Assembly (NCBI RefSeq): GCF_003425685.1
Contig: NZ_QJKM01000003.1
Span: forward strand, 62,001-126,000
Length of the DNA: 64,000 nucleotides
Source: Rhizobium terrae
GTDB lineage: Bacteria; Pseudomonadota; Alphaproteobacteria; Rhizobiales; Rhizobiaceae
Direction: 5' to 3'
Positions 29,319 to 37,604 of this stretch are shown in pieces. The position numbers were made by a program, and so were the translations under genes. Each line of letters starts with the position of its first letter. Position 1 is the first letter of the stretch. The notes under the pieces were generated by a model. The model was not told where the DNA came from and did not search any database. It worked only from the letters and a program-made list of their open reading frames with translations.

Positions 29319-29346
29319 TTGTTCCATAATCTATCTTATCTGATCA
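29319..29346. other. XerCD/dif-like site (candidate chromosome terminus)
   Basis: Two 11-bp arms flank a 6-bp centre: TTGTTCCATAA (29319-29329), TCTATC (29330-29335) and TTATCTGATCA (29336-29346). The ATAA-N6-TTAT core and the 11-6-11 layout are those of bacterial dif sites (E. coli: GCATAA-N6-TTATG). It lies between the 3' ends of a long plus-strand run and a long minus-strand run. GGGNAGGG octamers found by eye point toward it from both sides. The rest of 29285-29567 shows no gene I can support. Resemblance by eye only; a tyrosine-recombinase site of another kind is possible. Confidence 0.5.
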
Positions 29347-29567
29347 ATGGTAGAGGCTGGGGCAGATTCCATTTTCAAATGCAACAGTCTCGCCTCTCGA
29401 CGTTCTGGTCAATGCCAACGTCGGTTCCCGAAAGATCCTCTGCAAGCAGGCTGATCCGCTTCAGGCCCGCGGATCGCTTGACCGTCGTGCCCCAACGTCG
29501 GTCATCGAGCCGGCCTTCGGTATAGCCGGTCGGATAGGCACGGATTTCGCCATGGTCATTCGGGCCG

Positions 29568-30047
29568 TCAGCTTTCCGCAAAGGTCTTCAGCGTGTCGCC
29601 GGACAGCCGGTAACGGATCCACTCGTTCATCGGCTCGGCGCCGATCGTCTCGTAGACGCGGATCGCCGGTTCGTTCCAGTCGAGCACGCTCCATTCGAAA
29701 CGGCCGCAGCCGTTTTCGAGCGCGATCTGCGCCAGCCGCCTCAGCATCGCCTTGCCGGCGCCAAGCCCACGTGCCCTGGGCGTTACATAGAGGTCTTCGA
29801 GATAGAGCCCGTTTCTGGCCTGCCAGGTGGAATAGCTGTAGAACCAGATGGCCATGCCGACGGCAACGCCATTCTGTTCGCAGATCAGCGCCCGCGTGAC
29901 GGACGTTTCCCCGAAGATCGACTGCTCGATCGTTTCGACGGTCGCCGCGACCTCATGCTCGGCCTTTTCGTAGATCGCCAGTTCTCGGATGAAGCCGAGC
30001 AGCGTCGCGGCATCATTGCGAGTTGCCTCACGTAAGGTCAGCGCCAT
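29568..30047 (-). CDS. GNAT family N-acetyltransferase
   Basis: A 159-residue Gcn5-related acetyltransferase of the diamine/thialysine acetyltransferase-like group. The acetyl-CoA motif A is YVTPRARGLGAGKAMLRRLA. Other landmarks are LREATRNDAATLLGFIRELA at the N-terminus, NGLYLEDLYV, and FEWSVLDWNEPAIRVYETIGA for motif B. The substrate is not determinable. The ATG at 30047 is preferred to an upstream start at 30107. Confidence 0.85.
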   Translation of the reverse strand: MALTLREATRNDAATLLGFIRELAIYEKAEHEVAATVETIEQSIFGETSVTRALICEQNGVAVGMAIWFYSYSTWQARNGLYLEDLYVTPRARGLGAGKAMLRRLAQIALENGCGRFEWSVLDWNEPAIRVYETIGAEPMNEWIRYRLSGDTLKTFAES

Positions 30048-30124
30048 CAAAAAATCCTTTAAAAATAAAGCGCTGAAGCTATGTCCGAACGCGATCCTCG
30101 ATGTCAAGCCGCTACGGCAATCCG

Positions 30125-30709
30125 CTATTCGGCAGCGGTTTTGATCTCGGTGATCTCGACCTCGTAGGAGTAACCGTCGAGCATTCCATAGGCCTGTTCG
30201 ATATTGCCGATCTCGGCCTCAGCCTTGCCGATCGCGCCGTCGATCGCCTCGCAGCGGGATCTCAGCATACGGCCGAGCACATCGGTCTCGGGCTTACGGC
30301 CGAGGCGATCGATATGGTTGCGGATGCGGGCTCGGTGGCGTTCCATCTCGAGAATATGGAAACGCGCATTGACGATCTTGTCGGTGAGCTTGCGGCGCAT
30401 CGCGGCGACGGGATCGAAACTCCCCGGCTCCCGTTCGTCGAGGATGATCTCGTTGACCAGCGTTTCGAGAATCACCAGACCCTGCAGGTCCTTGCTGTCG
30501 GCGAGTTCCGGATCGTAGCCGGTGTCGTCGTAGACCTTGCGGCGTACGGGATCGGACAGAAGCTCATAGGACGTGGTAAGCTTGCTGAACATGTCGACAT
30601 CCCCACCTGCGTCGGGGTGAGCCGTTTTCGCACGTTTGCGATAGGCCGTCTTGATGGCTGCGCCATCCGCCTCGCGGGGAACACCAAGCATCTCGTAAGG
30701 GTCGATCAC
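30125..30709 (-). CDS. J-domain (DnaJ-like) protein
   Basis: A 194-residue protein with an N-terminal J domain (about residues 3-65): DPYEMLGVPREADGAAIKTA, the signature HPD in KTAHPDAGGD, and YELLSDPVRRKVYDDTGYD. The rest is helical, with no zinc-finger or substrate-binding DnaJ domain, so it would be a type III co-chaperone for DnaK. The start is set at GTG 30709 because AGGTGA lies five bases ahead and the product then begins at the J domain. In-frame upstream starts (ATG 30784, TTG 30796) would add 25-29 residues. Confidence 0.82.
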   Translation of the reverse strand: MIDPYEMLGVPREADGAAIKTAYRKRAKTAHPDAGGDVDMFSKLTTSYELLSDPVRRKVYDDTGYDPELADSKDLQGLVILETLVNEIILDEREPGSFDPVAAMRRKLTDKIVNARFHILEMERHRARIRNHIDRLGRKPETDVLGRMLRSRCEAIDGAIGKAEAEIGNIEQAYGMLDGYSYEVEITEIKTAAE

Positions 30710-30846
30710 AGTGTCACCTGTTTTCGGCAATTCCAGTTTTATCGTGGTAACGGCTAAGTCCCGCAGGCTCAACCCTTTATCCATTCTTGTGGCCAATTAG
30801 GGGCAGTTCATGTCGGCGCCGTGGCCCCTGCCCGATTTCCCACAGG

Positions 30847-32001
30847 CTAGTTTCGCGAGGCGCGCCACGAAAGTCGACGGCCTTCCGCTACCGGAGCCAT
30901 CAGAAAGCTGACGGCGACGCAGGGCAGAAGCACCAGGAAGGTCGCAACGAGGCTGACATGCTCGGCGATGAAGCCGAGCAGCGGCGGAACGCCGATGGTC
31001 GACAGCATGAGCGTCAGCGACAGAGCCGCCAGGTTTTCCGAAGGCTGCCCCTTGCCGCGTTCGATCGTCGTCGAGACCGCCAGAGGAAAAGCCAGCGCGA
31101 TACCGCAGCCGATCAGAAAGAGAGCGACGCCTGCAAGCGTCAGGCCTGGCGTCGTCACGAGCAGCACGATGCCGAGCGCAACGGATACGGCGGATGCACG
31201 TACCAGGACCGTGGGGCCGAAACTGCCGCGCAGCATGTCTCCGGAAAGCCGGGTCAGGCCCATGCCGATCGTGAAGGCTGCGTACAATATGCCGGCGATG
31301 GCCGGATCGGCCTTCAGTTCTTCACGCAGGAAGAAAATGCCCCAGTCGTAGACTGCGCCCTCGACAATACAGAGACCGAAGACCATGACGCAGATAAGCA
31401 GGATCGTCCGGTCCGGCAGGACATAAGCCGACCGCCTGCTGCCGGGTCGTGTTTCCGGTTGGGGATCCTTCGGTGTCACGAAAAACACCAGCAGGCAGGC
31501 CGCGACGACAAAGCCGGCAGCCATGGTCTGCTGGACGAAAGGCGTCACCGCCTTTTCCGCCAGAAAGCCGGAGCAGAGTGAACCGACCAGCAGCCCGACG
31601 GACCAGAAACCATGGCTGCGGGCCAGAACCTTGGTGCCGGTGCGCTGTTCGATATTGGCGGAGATCATGTTGGCCGCCACATCGAAAATCGTGCGGACAA
31701 AACCGAAGAGAAAAAAACAGATCACGAAGCCGCTGACGGGAAGCGCGGCGAGCCCCGGAGTGAGCAAGGCACAGACAGGCAGCGTCATCAACGCAGTCAT
31801 CCGAGGCGTCAGCCGGTCGGTGATCCGGCCAGCGATCGGCAGGGACAGGAACGTGCCGAGCGGCGCGCTCAGGAGCGCCAAGCCGAGCGCCGCCTTGTCG
31901 ATGCCCATCGATGCCTGGATGGCCGGCAGCCGCGTAAACAGAGAAATGAACAGGATGGCATTGCTGAAATAAAGCAGCGCTGGCGGCAATAAGGTCTTCA
32001 T
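30847..32001 (-). CDS. MFS transporter
   Basis: A 384-residue major facilitator superfamily protein with about 12 transmembrane helices. The motif-A-like loop between helices 2 and 3 reads GRITDRLTPRMTALM, and the central cytoplasmic loop is rich in charged residues (TPKDPQPETRPGSRR). It resembles the FucP/YbjJ-like group of inner-membrane proteins; the substrate is unknown. The start at 32001 places the first helix (LLPPALLYFSNAILF) at the N-terminus; upstream in-frame sequence to 32106 is not membrane-like. Confidence 0.85.
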   Translation of the reverse strand: MKTLLPPALLYFSNAILFISLFTRLPAIQASMGIDKAALGLALLSAPLGTFLSLPIAGRITDRLTPRMTALMTLPVCALLTPGLAALPVSGFVICFFLFGFVRTIFDVAANMISANIEQRTGTKVLARSHGFWSVGLLVGSLCSGFLAEKAVTPFVQQTMAAGFVVAACLLVFFVTPKDPQPETRPGSRRSAYVLPDRTILLICVMVFGLCIVEGAVYDWGIFFLREELKADPAIAGILYAAFTIGMGLTRLSGDMLRGSFGPTVLVRASAVSVALGIVLLVTTPGLTLAGVALFLIGCGIALAFPLAVSTTIERGKGQPSENLAALSLTLMLSTIGVPPLLGFIAEHVSLVATFLVLLPCVAVSFLMAPVAEGRRLSWRASRN

Positions 32002-32270
32002 GAAAACGATGTCCGGGCGAATCAGGGCTCCCGGCACATTCGTGACAGGCCGGCCCGCGGCAGACAAGCGGCGATAACGGGACGCTGCCCTGCCCTGGCA
32101 TTCCACAAGACATCACGAAAATGTGTGCACGACCGAGCCGACGTCATCAGTTTGTAATCATTCGGATTCGATTGCCTCCTGGCGCGGCACTGCCTGAAAA
32201 ATCCGCAACCGCCTTCTTCTCCTTTGGCGGAAAGACGCTAGCCTTTTCGTATCCTCTCTGGAGAAACCCG

Positions 32271-32696
32271 ATGCTCGTTCGATTTCTGCCTGTCGTTCTG
32301 TGTTTCGCTCTTTTTTCCTTTACTGCCGCAAAAGCCGAAGACCCTGTCGCAGATGCGCAGGCCGTCATCGCCAGCCAGATCGCCGCACTCCGGCATGATG
32401 ATGCCGAAAAGGCCTATTCCTTCGCCTCTCCCGGCATACGCAGCCTCTATCCCAACAAGGACCAGTTTCTGGCCATGGTGCGAAAGGCTTACGAACCGGT
32501 CTATCACGCCGGCAACTATGCCTTCGGCCGCTCCAAGACGATCGGCGGCGGCGAAGTGGTGCTGCAGGAGGTAATGATCAGCGCCAAGGAAGGCAAGGAT
32601 TGGACCGCGATCTACGAGATGCGGCTGATGGACGACGGTTCCTACAAGGTCAACAGCGTCCGGATGATCCGCAACACTGCAAGCCAGGGGATCTGA
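32271..32696 (+). CDS. DUF4864 domain-containing exported protein
   Basis: A 141-residue protein with a signal peptide (FLPVVLCFALFSFTAAKA, cleavage before EDP) and a DUF4864-type NTF2-like domain: AQAVIASQIAALRHDDAEKA, SFASPGIRSLYPNKDQFLAM, YAFGRSKTIGGGEVVLQ and YKVNSVRMI. The function is unknown and it is likely periplasmic. The start at 32271 has GGAGA eight bases upstream; a longer frame from 32121 is not needed. It converges on tgt. Confidence 0.82.
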   Translation: MLVRFLPVVLCFALFSFTAAKAEDPVADAQAVIASQIAALRHDDAEKAYSFASPGIRSLYPNKDQFLAMVRKAYEPVYHAGNYAFGRSKTIGGGEVVLQEVMISAKEGKDWTAIYEMRLMDDGSYKVNSVRMIRNTASQGI

Positions 32697-32726
32697 GACG
32701 GCCAGCCGCCCCGCCTGCCGGTCCAG

Positions 32727-33857
32727 TCAGACCGGATCGATATCGCCCTTGGCCCAGGCTTCCTGTGTCTCGGCATAAAAATCCGCAAACCGGCCTTCGG
32801 CGATCGCCTGGCGGATGCCCCTCATCAAATCCTGATAGTATGACAGATTATTCCAGGAGAGGAGCATGCCGCCGAGCGCTTCGTCCGAGCGCACGAGGTG
32901 GTGCAGATAAGCACGGGAATAATCGCGCGCGGCCGGGCAGGTCGATTCCTCGTCGAGCGGCCGCATGTCCTCCGCATGGCGGGCATTGCGGATATTGACC
33001 TTGCCGCGGCGGGTGAAGGCGAGCCCGTGGCGGCCCGAACGGGTCGGCATGACGCAATCGAACATATCGATGCCGCGTGCCACGGATTTCAGGATGTCGT
33101 CCGGTGTGCCGACGCCCATCAGATAACGCGGTTTTTCGGAGGGAAGAACGGGAAGCGTCGTTTCAAGCATTTTCAGCATGACGTCCTGCGGTTCGCCGAC
33201 GGCGAGACCACCAATCGCATAACCTTTCAGGTCGAGCTGCTTCAAGCCCTCTGCCGAGCGGATCCGCAGGTCCGGCTGGTCGCCGCCCTGGACGATGCCG
33301 AACATCGCCTTGCCGGGCTGATCGCCGAAGGCGGCGCGGCAGCGTTCCGCCCAACGCAGGGACAGTTCCATGGCCCGTTCGATCTCCTTCGGCTCGGCCG
33401 GCAGAGCGACGCATTCATCGAGCTGCATCTGTATGTCGGAACCGAGCAGGCCCTGGATCTCGATCGAGCGTTCCGGTGACATATGGTGCAGGCTGCCGTC
33501 CACATGGCTCTTGAAGGTGACGCCCTTTTCGTCCAGCTTGCGCAGTCCGGAAAGAGACATGACCTGGAAGCCGCCGCTGTCGGTCAGGATCGGATGCTTC
33601 CAGCGGATCAGTTCGTGCAGGCCGCCGAGGCGCGCGACACGTTCTGCGCCCGGCCGCAGCATCAGGTGATAGGTATTGCCAAGGATGATATCGGCGCCGG
33701 TATCGCGCACCTGGTCGAGATACATGGCCTTGACCGTGCCGACGGTGCCGACGGGCATGAAGGCCGGCGTGCGGATCGTGCCGCGCGGCATGGTGATTTC
33801 GCCGAGTCGCGCGTCGCCATCAGTGGCCTTGAGGTTGAACTGGAAGGCTTCGGTCAT
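32727..33857 (-). CDS. tgt: Queuine/preQ1 tRNA-ribosyltransferase (altered zinc site)
   Basis: Exchanges guanine-34 of GUN-anticodon tRNAs for preQ1. At 376 residues it has the normal length. The catalytic Asp are at residue 93 ([12 protein letters not shown]) and about 267 ([14 protein letters not shown]), and GGLAVGE is intact. The zinc site, usually CxCxxC plus a distant His, reads [17 protein letters not shown] (from residue 305), so two of three Cys are Ser and Ala. This looks like a lineage-wide change in rhizobia rather than decay. The start overlaps the queA stop by 4 bases. Confidence 0.95.
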   Translation of the reverse strand: MTEAFQFNLKATDGDARLGEITMPRGTIRTPAFMPVGTVGTVKAMYLDQVRDTGADIILGNTYHLMLRPGAERVARLGGLHELIRWKHPILTDSGGFQVMSLSGLRKLDEKGVTFKSHVDGSLHHMSPERSIEIQGLLGSDIQMQLDECVALPAEPKEIERAMELSLRWAERCRAAFGDQPGKAMFGIVQGGDQPDLRIRSAEGLKQLDLKGYAIGGLAVGEPQDVMLKMLETTLPVLPSEKPRYLMGVGTPDDILKSVARGIDMFDCVMPTRSGRHGLAFTRRGKVNIRNARHAEDMRPLDEESTCPAARDYSRAYLHHLVRSDEALGGMLLSWNNLSYYQDLMRGIRQAIAEGRFADFYAETQEAWAKGDIDPV

Positions 33858-34951
33858 TTGGTCGTCCGGAAAAGCAGGCTGGCGTCTCCGTATGAATAGA
33901 AGCGGTAGCCTGTCGAGATGGCGTGGGAATAGGCCGAGCGCATCGTCTCCAGCCCCGAAAACGCCGAAACGAGCATGAACAGCGTCGATCTCGGCAGGTG
34001 GAAATTGGTCATCAGCATGTCGACTGCCCTGAAGCGATAGCCGGGTGTGATGAAGATGCCCGTCGCGCCGCTCCAGGGCTTGATCGTGCCGTCGTCGTCG
34101 GCAGCGCTTTCGATGAGGCGGAGCGACGTGGTGCCGACGCAGACGATGCGTCCGCCGGCGCGCCTCACGGCATTCAGCCGGGCAGCGGTCTCGGCGCTTA
34201 CGTGGCCGATCTCCTGGTGCATCTTGTGGTCGGCCGTATCGTCCGCCTTGACCGGCAGGAAGGTCCCTGCCCCGACATGCAGCGTCACGAAATGCCGCTC
34301 GATGCCGGCAGCGTCGAGTTTGGCGAACAGATCCGGAGTGAAATGCAGGCCGGCGGTAGGGGCCGCGACGGCGCCCTCCTCCCGAGCGTAGATGGTCTGG
34401 TAGTCCTTCTGATCCCGCGCGTCCTCCGACCGCTTGGCGGCGATATAGGGCGGCAGCGGGATATGCCCGACGGCCATGATCGCCTCGTCCAGTGCCGGTC
34501 CTGAAAGGTCGAAACGCAGCGTCACCTCGCCGCCTTCGCCCTTCTCCTCAACGGTCGCAGACAGCGAACCGAGCAGGCAGGCATTGCCGGCATAACCAGC
34601 TTGGGGACCGAACTCGATCCGATCGCCGATCTTGATGCGCTTGCCGGGCTTTGCGAAAGCCTTCCAGACATTGGGCGCAGTGCGCATGTGAAGTGTCGCG
34701 GAAACCTGCTGGCCGCCCGCGCCCTCGCGATGCCGAACGCCTTCCAGTTGGGCGGGAATGACCTTTGTGTCGTTGAAGACCAGCGCATCGCCCGGCTTGA
34801 GAAAATCGACCAGATCAGACACGCCGTGATCGGCAAGAACGGGACTGCCGCCAGGCCTGACGACGAGCAGCCGGGCACTGTCGCGCGGGCTTGCGGGCCT
34901 GAGCGCGATGTTTTCTTCCGGCAGATCGAAATCGAAGAGATCGACGCGCAT
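33854..34951 (-). CDS. queA: S-adenosylmethionine:tRNA ribosyltransferase-isomerase
   Basis: Adds the epoxycyclopentanediol moiety to preQ1-34 in tRNA to make epoxyqueuosine. At 365 residues it has the usual length. Landmarks are [61 protein letters not shown] and the C-terminal [17 protein letters not shown]. The ATG at 34951 gives the family-typical start. It is translationally coupled to tgt, so the two queuosine enzymes form an operon; the cyclophilin genes lie upstream. Confidence 0.96.
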   Translation of the reverse strand: MRVDLFDFDLPEENIALRPASPRDSARLLVVRPGGSPVLADHGVSDLVDFLKPGDALVFNDTKVIPAQLEGVRHREGAGGQQVSATLHMRTAPNVWKAFAKPGKRIKIGDRIEFGPQAGYAGNACLLGSLSATVEEKGEGGEVTLRFDLSGPALDEAIMAVGHIPLPPYIAAKRSEDARDQKDYQTIYAREEGAVAAPTAGLHFTPDLFAKLDAAGIERHFVTLHVGAGTFLPVKADDTADHKMHQEIGHVSAETAARLNAVRRAGGRIVCVGTTSLRLIESAADDDGTIKPWSGATGIFITPGYRFRAVDMLMTNFHLPRSTLFMLVSAFSGLETMRSAYSHAISTGYRFYSYGDASLLFRTTK

Positions 34952-35024
34952 TCGTGCTGAAACTTCCAGAAAAGCGAAACCCGCCCCGCCAGGAAGGCAG
35001 GGCGGGCCAATCATTCAGACGAGA

Positions 35025-35534
35025 TCAAACGTCCGCAGCGACGCGAACGGAAACGATCGAATCCGGGTCCTTGACTGGCTCACCCTTCTTGATCTGGTCG
35101 ATGTTTTCCATGCCTTCGATGACCTGGCCCCAGACCGTGTACTGCTTGTTCAGCCACGGAGCGTCGGTGAAGCAGATGAAGAACTGCGAGTTGGCCGAGT
35201 TCGGGTTCTGCGAACGGGCCATGGAGCAGGTGCCGCGCACGTGCGGAACGGCCGAGAATTCCGCCTTCAGATCCGGCTTTTCCGAACCACCCATGCCGGC
35301 GCGGGCCGGATTGAAACTTTCGGCTCCCTGTTTGCCGAACTTCACATCGCCGGTCTGGGCCATGAAATCGGCGATGACGCGATGGAAGACGACGCCGTCA
35401 TAGGCGTTTTCGCGGGCGAGTTCCTTGATGCGGGCAACGTGACCCGGGGCCAGGTCCGGCAAGAGCGAAATGACGACTTTGCCCTTGGTGGTTTCCATGA
35501 TGAGGGTGTTTTCCGGATCCTTGATCTCGGCCAT
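35025..35534 (-). CDS. ppiB: Cytoplasmic cyclophilin-type peptidylprolyl isomerase
   Basis: A 169-residue cyclophilin without a signal peptide. Active-site segments are VVFHRVIADFMAQTGD (catalytic Arg), SMARSQNPNSANSQFFICF and NKQYTVWGQVIEGME. It is paired in tandem with an exported paralogue (ppiA, 75 bases upstream), with near-identical core motifs, suggesting an old duplication followed by targeting to different compartments. Confidence 0.93.
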   Translation of the reverse strand: MAEIKDPENTLIMETTKGKVVISLLPDLAPGHVARIKELARENAYDGVVFHRVIADFMAQTGDVKFGKQGAESFNPARAGMGGSEKPDLKAEFSAVPHVRGTCSMARSQNPNSANSQFFICFTDAPWLNKQYTVWGQVIEGMENIDQIKKGEPVKDPDSIVSVRVAADV

Positions 35535-35609
35535 CTGCTTTCTCCTTGATGCGGCGCCCGATGCCGTCGGGGACGGGGCGCCATTCGTTTATCTCAATGT
35601 TTCGGCGGC

Positions 35610-36182
35610 TTATTTCTTTCCGACGGTGACCTTGATCATCTTGTCGGGATTGGTCACTTCGCCGTTTCCGCCCTGGCCGCGCTTGATCTTGTCGACGAAT
35701 TCCATGCCGGACACGACCTTGCCGACGACGGTGTATTGGCCGTCGAGGCTCGGATATTTGGTGAACATGATGAAGAATTGCGAGTTTGCGGAATTCGGGC
35801 TCTGCGACCGCGCCATACCGACGATGCCACGCTCGAACGGCACCTTGGAGAATTCGGCGGGAAGATCCGGCATGTCGGACCCACCCATGCCGGCGCGGGC
35901 CGGATTGAAGCCCGCAGCTCCCTGCTTGCCGAACTGCACATCGCCCGTCTGGGCCATGAAGCCCTCGATGACGCGGTGGAAGACGACGTTGTCATAGGCA
36001 CCCTTGGCGGCCAGCGCCTTGATCTGCGCCACGTGTTTCGGTGCGACTTCCGGCATCAGCTGGATCACCACAGGACCGTCCTTCAGCTGAACGGTGAGGA
36101 AATCGTCGGGCGCGGCGGCGGCCGGCAGGATCATCGAAGCCAGGGCAAAAGCGCCGGCAATGGCGAGGCGAAGCAGTTTCAT
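35610..36182 (-). CDS. ppiA: Periplasmic cyclophilin-type peptidylprolyl isomerase
   Basis: A 190-residue cyclophilin with a clear signal peptide (LAIAGAFALASMILPAAAA). It carries the same active-site segments as its neighbour: VVFHRVIEGFMAQTGD, GMARSQSPNSANSQFFIMF and DGQYTVVGKVVSGMEFVDKI. It probably assists folding of exported proteins. It lies between coaD (46 bases upstream) and ppiB on the minus strand. Confidence 0.93.
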   Translation of the reverse strand: MKLLRLAIAGAFALASMILPAAAAPDDFLTVQLKDGPVVIQLMPEVAPKHVAQIKALAAKGAYDNVVFHRVIEGFMAQTGDVQFGKQGAAGFNPARAGMGGSDMPDLPAEFSKVPFERGIVGMARSQSPNSANSQFFIMFTKYPSLDGQYTVVGKVVSGMEFVDKIKRGQGGNGEVTNPDKMIKVTVGKK

Positions 36183-36214
36183 GGAAAGAACTCCAGGGTT
36201 CGAAAAGATCAGCG

Positions 36215-36248
36215 TTTCAGCTCGCTGCTCATTTCAGCTTGCTGTTCA
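36215..36248. repeat. 17-bp tandem duplication across the coaD 3' end
   Basis: Two adjacent units, TTTCAGCTCGCTGCTCA (36215-36231) and TTTCAGCTTGCTGTTCA (36232-36248), match at 15 of 17 positions. They straddle the coaD stop codon, so the last coaD codons appear duplicated just downstream of the gene. Confidence 0.6.
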
Positions 36249-36720
36249 AGGCCTTGAGGACCGCGGCAGGCACGAATGCACTGACATCGCCGCCCATCGC
36301 CGCGATCTGCCGGACCAATGTGGCCGTAATGGGCCGCGACGCCGTGCCTGCCGGCAGGAAGACGGTCTGGATATCCGGCGCCATCTGCCGGTTCATTCCG
36401 GCCATCTGCATTTCATAGTCGAGGTCGGTGCCGTCACGCAAACCGCGGATCAGGAGGGAGGCGCCATTGGCGCGGGCGGCATCGACTACCAGCCTGTCGA
36501 AGGATACGACCGAAACGCTGTCGGCGCGGCCCGGCAGGACCTGCGAAAGCGAGGCGCGGATCAGCTCCGCCCTCTCCTCAAACGTGAACATCGGCACCTT
36601 GCCCGGATGAATGCCGATCGCGACGATTACCTTGTCGGCCACGTTGAGCGCCTGCACGAGCACATCCAGATGGCCATGGGTCATCGGATCGAAGGAGCCA
36701 GGATAAAAAGCAGTCGTCAT
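36229..36720 (-). CDS. coaD: Phosphopantetheine adenylyltransferase
   Basis: Penultimate step of coenzyme A synthesis, transferring AMP to 4'-phosphopantetheine. The 163 residues carry the nucleotidyltransferase motif [16 protein letters not shown] (TxGH) at the N-terminus, the [12 protein letters not shown] segment, and the late motif [15 protein letters not shown] (ISSTxVR equivalent). It is placed downstream of gyrA but separated from it by three small plus-strand genes. Confidence 0.95.
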   Translation of the reverse strand: MTTAFYPGSFDPMTHGHLDVLVQALNVADKVIVAIGIHPGKVPMFTFEERAELIRASLSQVLPGRADSVSVVSFDRLVVDAARANGASLLIRGLRDGTDLDYEMQMAGMNRQMAPDIQTVFLPAGTASRPITATLVRQIAAMGGDVSAFVPAAVLKALNSKLK

Positions 36721-36796
36721 ACCGAGGTTCGGCCCGTTCCAAGGAAGTTTCCTGGCGCCTTTTGTCATGGAAGCCGCAATCCCGCAAGGCTCTCGC

Positions 36797-36839
36797 AATT
36801 CTGAACGAAAGATGAATGGGCCGTTCAAGGGCGTTTCAG
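36797..36839. repeat. 43-bp direct repeat, copy 1
   Basis: This copy matches the one at 36995-37037 at 36 of 43 positions. Invariant blocks are AATTCTGAACG, AGATGAA, TTCAAGG and TTCAG, with changes confined to the spacers. It lies 70 bases before the 28-aa gene. The pattern of conserved blocks with variable spacers suggests a regulator-binding or promoter element rather than coding sequence. Confidence 0.7.
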
Positions 36840-36908
36840 CCGAACTATGGTCTCTTGCGCATGGTGGCAGGCACAAGACCTGCCCAAATCGCGGGAGAAA
36901 AACGGAAA

Positions 36909-36995
36909 ATGCTGGCCTTGATGGTGTTGGGCGCTGTGGTTCTCGCCTTCGCACTGGAGGCGGCAATCGTCGCCTTTGGGCCGGAAGAGGCCTGA
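36909..36995 (+). CDS. Very small single-helix membrane protein (28 aa)
   Basis: The frame reads [16 protein letters not shown] then [12 protein letters not shown]: one hydrophobic helix with an acidic tail. GGGAG lies about 12 bases before the ATG. It ends exactly where the second 43-bp repeat begins and follows the first. No family is recognised. The Shine-Dalgarno sequence, the membrane-helix composition and the equivalent position relative to the next small gene support expression. Confidence 0.5.
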   Translation: MLALMVLGAVVLAFALEAAIVAFGPEEA

Positions 36996-37037
36996 ATTCT
37001 GAACGCCAGATGAACAGACCATTCAAGGACGCTTCAG
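36995..37037. repeat. 43-bp direct repeat, copy 2
   Basis: Second copy, 198 bases from the first in the same orientation, 84 bases before the 59-aa gene at 37121. The copies differ at seven positions, all between the conserved blocks. Each therefore precedes one small gene at a similar distance. Confidence 0.7.
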
Positions 37038-37120
37038 GGCGGCAAGGTTAAGTTTCTCTCAAAATGCGGTGGAACCTGTTTGCGCAAAGCGCGTTCAGGC
37101 AAACAAGAAGGAAGACGGAG

Positions 37121-37300
37121 ATGATCGCGAGAAGGAAAATGGTCATGCCCGACAAGATCACGATGATCAACCTCGTGTGGACGGCAATGATCGCTGTAAT
37201 GCTGACGGCAACAGTAACCCTTTATCAAGATAAATCCGACTTTGGAGATGTGAATTATCCGCAGGTAACGGGTCGTTATAACGATCTCTCTTACTATTGA
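37121..37300 (+). CDS. Small membrane protein (59 aa), unknown function
   Basis: The product has a basic N-terminus (MIARRKMVMPDK), one transmembrane helix (INLVWTAMIAVMLTATVTLY) and a polar tail ending GRYNDLSYY. GAAGGAAG lies six bases before the ATG at 37121; longer in-frame starts upstream (37064) lack one. It lies behind the second 43-bp repeat and ahead of a 47-aa membrane protein, and both may share one transcript. No family recognised. Confidence 0.6.
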   Translation: MIARRKMVMPDKITMINLVWTAMIAVMLTATVTLYQDKSDFGDVNYPQVTGRYNDLSYY

Positions 37301-37329
37301 GGCGGATACACGGACGAGAAAGGACCGCC

Positions 37330-37473
37330 ATGTTCGTGACGTTGACAGTACTTGCAGGTTTGATCAGCATCATGTTCGTGGCCTCCGTGGCCTCCACGAT
37401 TTCCGAGCTTCGGCGCGAACGCGCAGATATGAAGGATTTCAGGGATTTCGCGCGCCGCCACAGCGCATTCTGA
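37330..37473 (+). CDS. Small membrane protein (47 aa), unknown function
   Basis: Encodes MFVTLTVLAGLISIMFVASV as a single N-terminal membrane helix, followed by a charged helix ISELRRERADMKDFRDFARR. AAAGGA lies six bases before the ATG. It is 29 bases after the 59-aa gene and is followed by a strong bidirectional hairpin terminator. It is a likely co-transcribed partner; no family recognised. Confidence 0.6.
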   Translation: MFVTLTVLAGLISIMFVASVASTISELRRERADMKDFRDFARRHSAF

Positions 37474-37531
37474 CCATTTGAAGGTAGTGAACCGGGCCAT
37501 TCGCAGGCTTCCCGTCGCGACCGGTTCGAAC

Positions 37532-37563
37532 AAAAGCCGGAGGATTTTCATCCTCCGGCTTTT
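37532..37563. terminator. Bidirectional terminator between small-gene cluster and gyrA
   Basis: A 14-bp perfect stem AAAAGCCGGAGGAT/ATCCTCCGGCTTTT with a TTTC loop has T-runs on both strands. It serves the small plus-strand genes and the convergent gyrA. Confidence 0.9.
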
Positions 37564-37604
37564 CGTTTGCCTATACTTGAACCCGGATTTGAACTTGGGG
37601 CGGC

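Noticed and set aside
29375..29581. 68-codon minus-strand frame between the dif-like site and the GNAT gene
   Set aside because: It overlaps the GNAT 3' end, has no ribosome-binding site and no recognisable family; possible gene remnant but not supportable.
36825..37022. 65-codon minus-strand frame across the 28-aa gene and second 43-bp repeat
   Set aside because: Cys/His-rich composition unlike a bacterial protein and no ribosome-binding site; the plus-strand small gene explains the region better.
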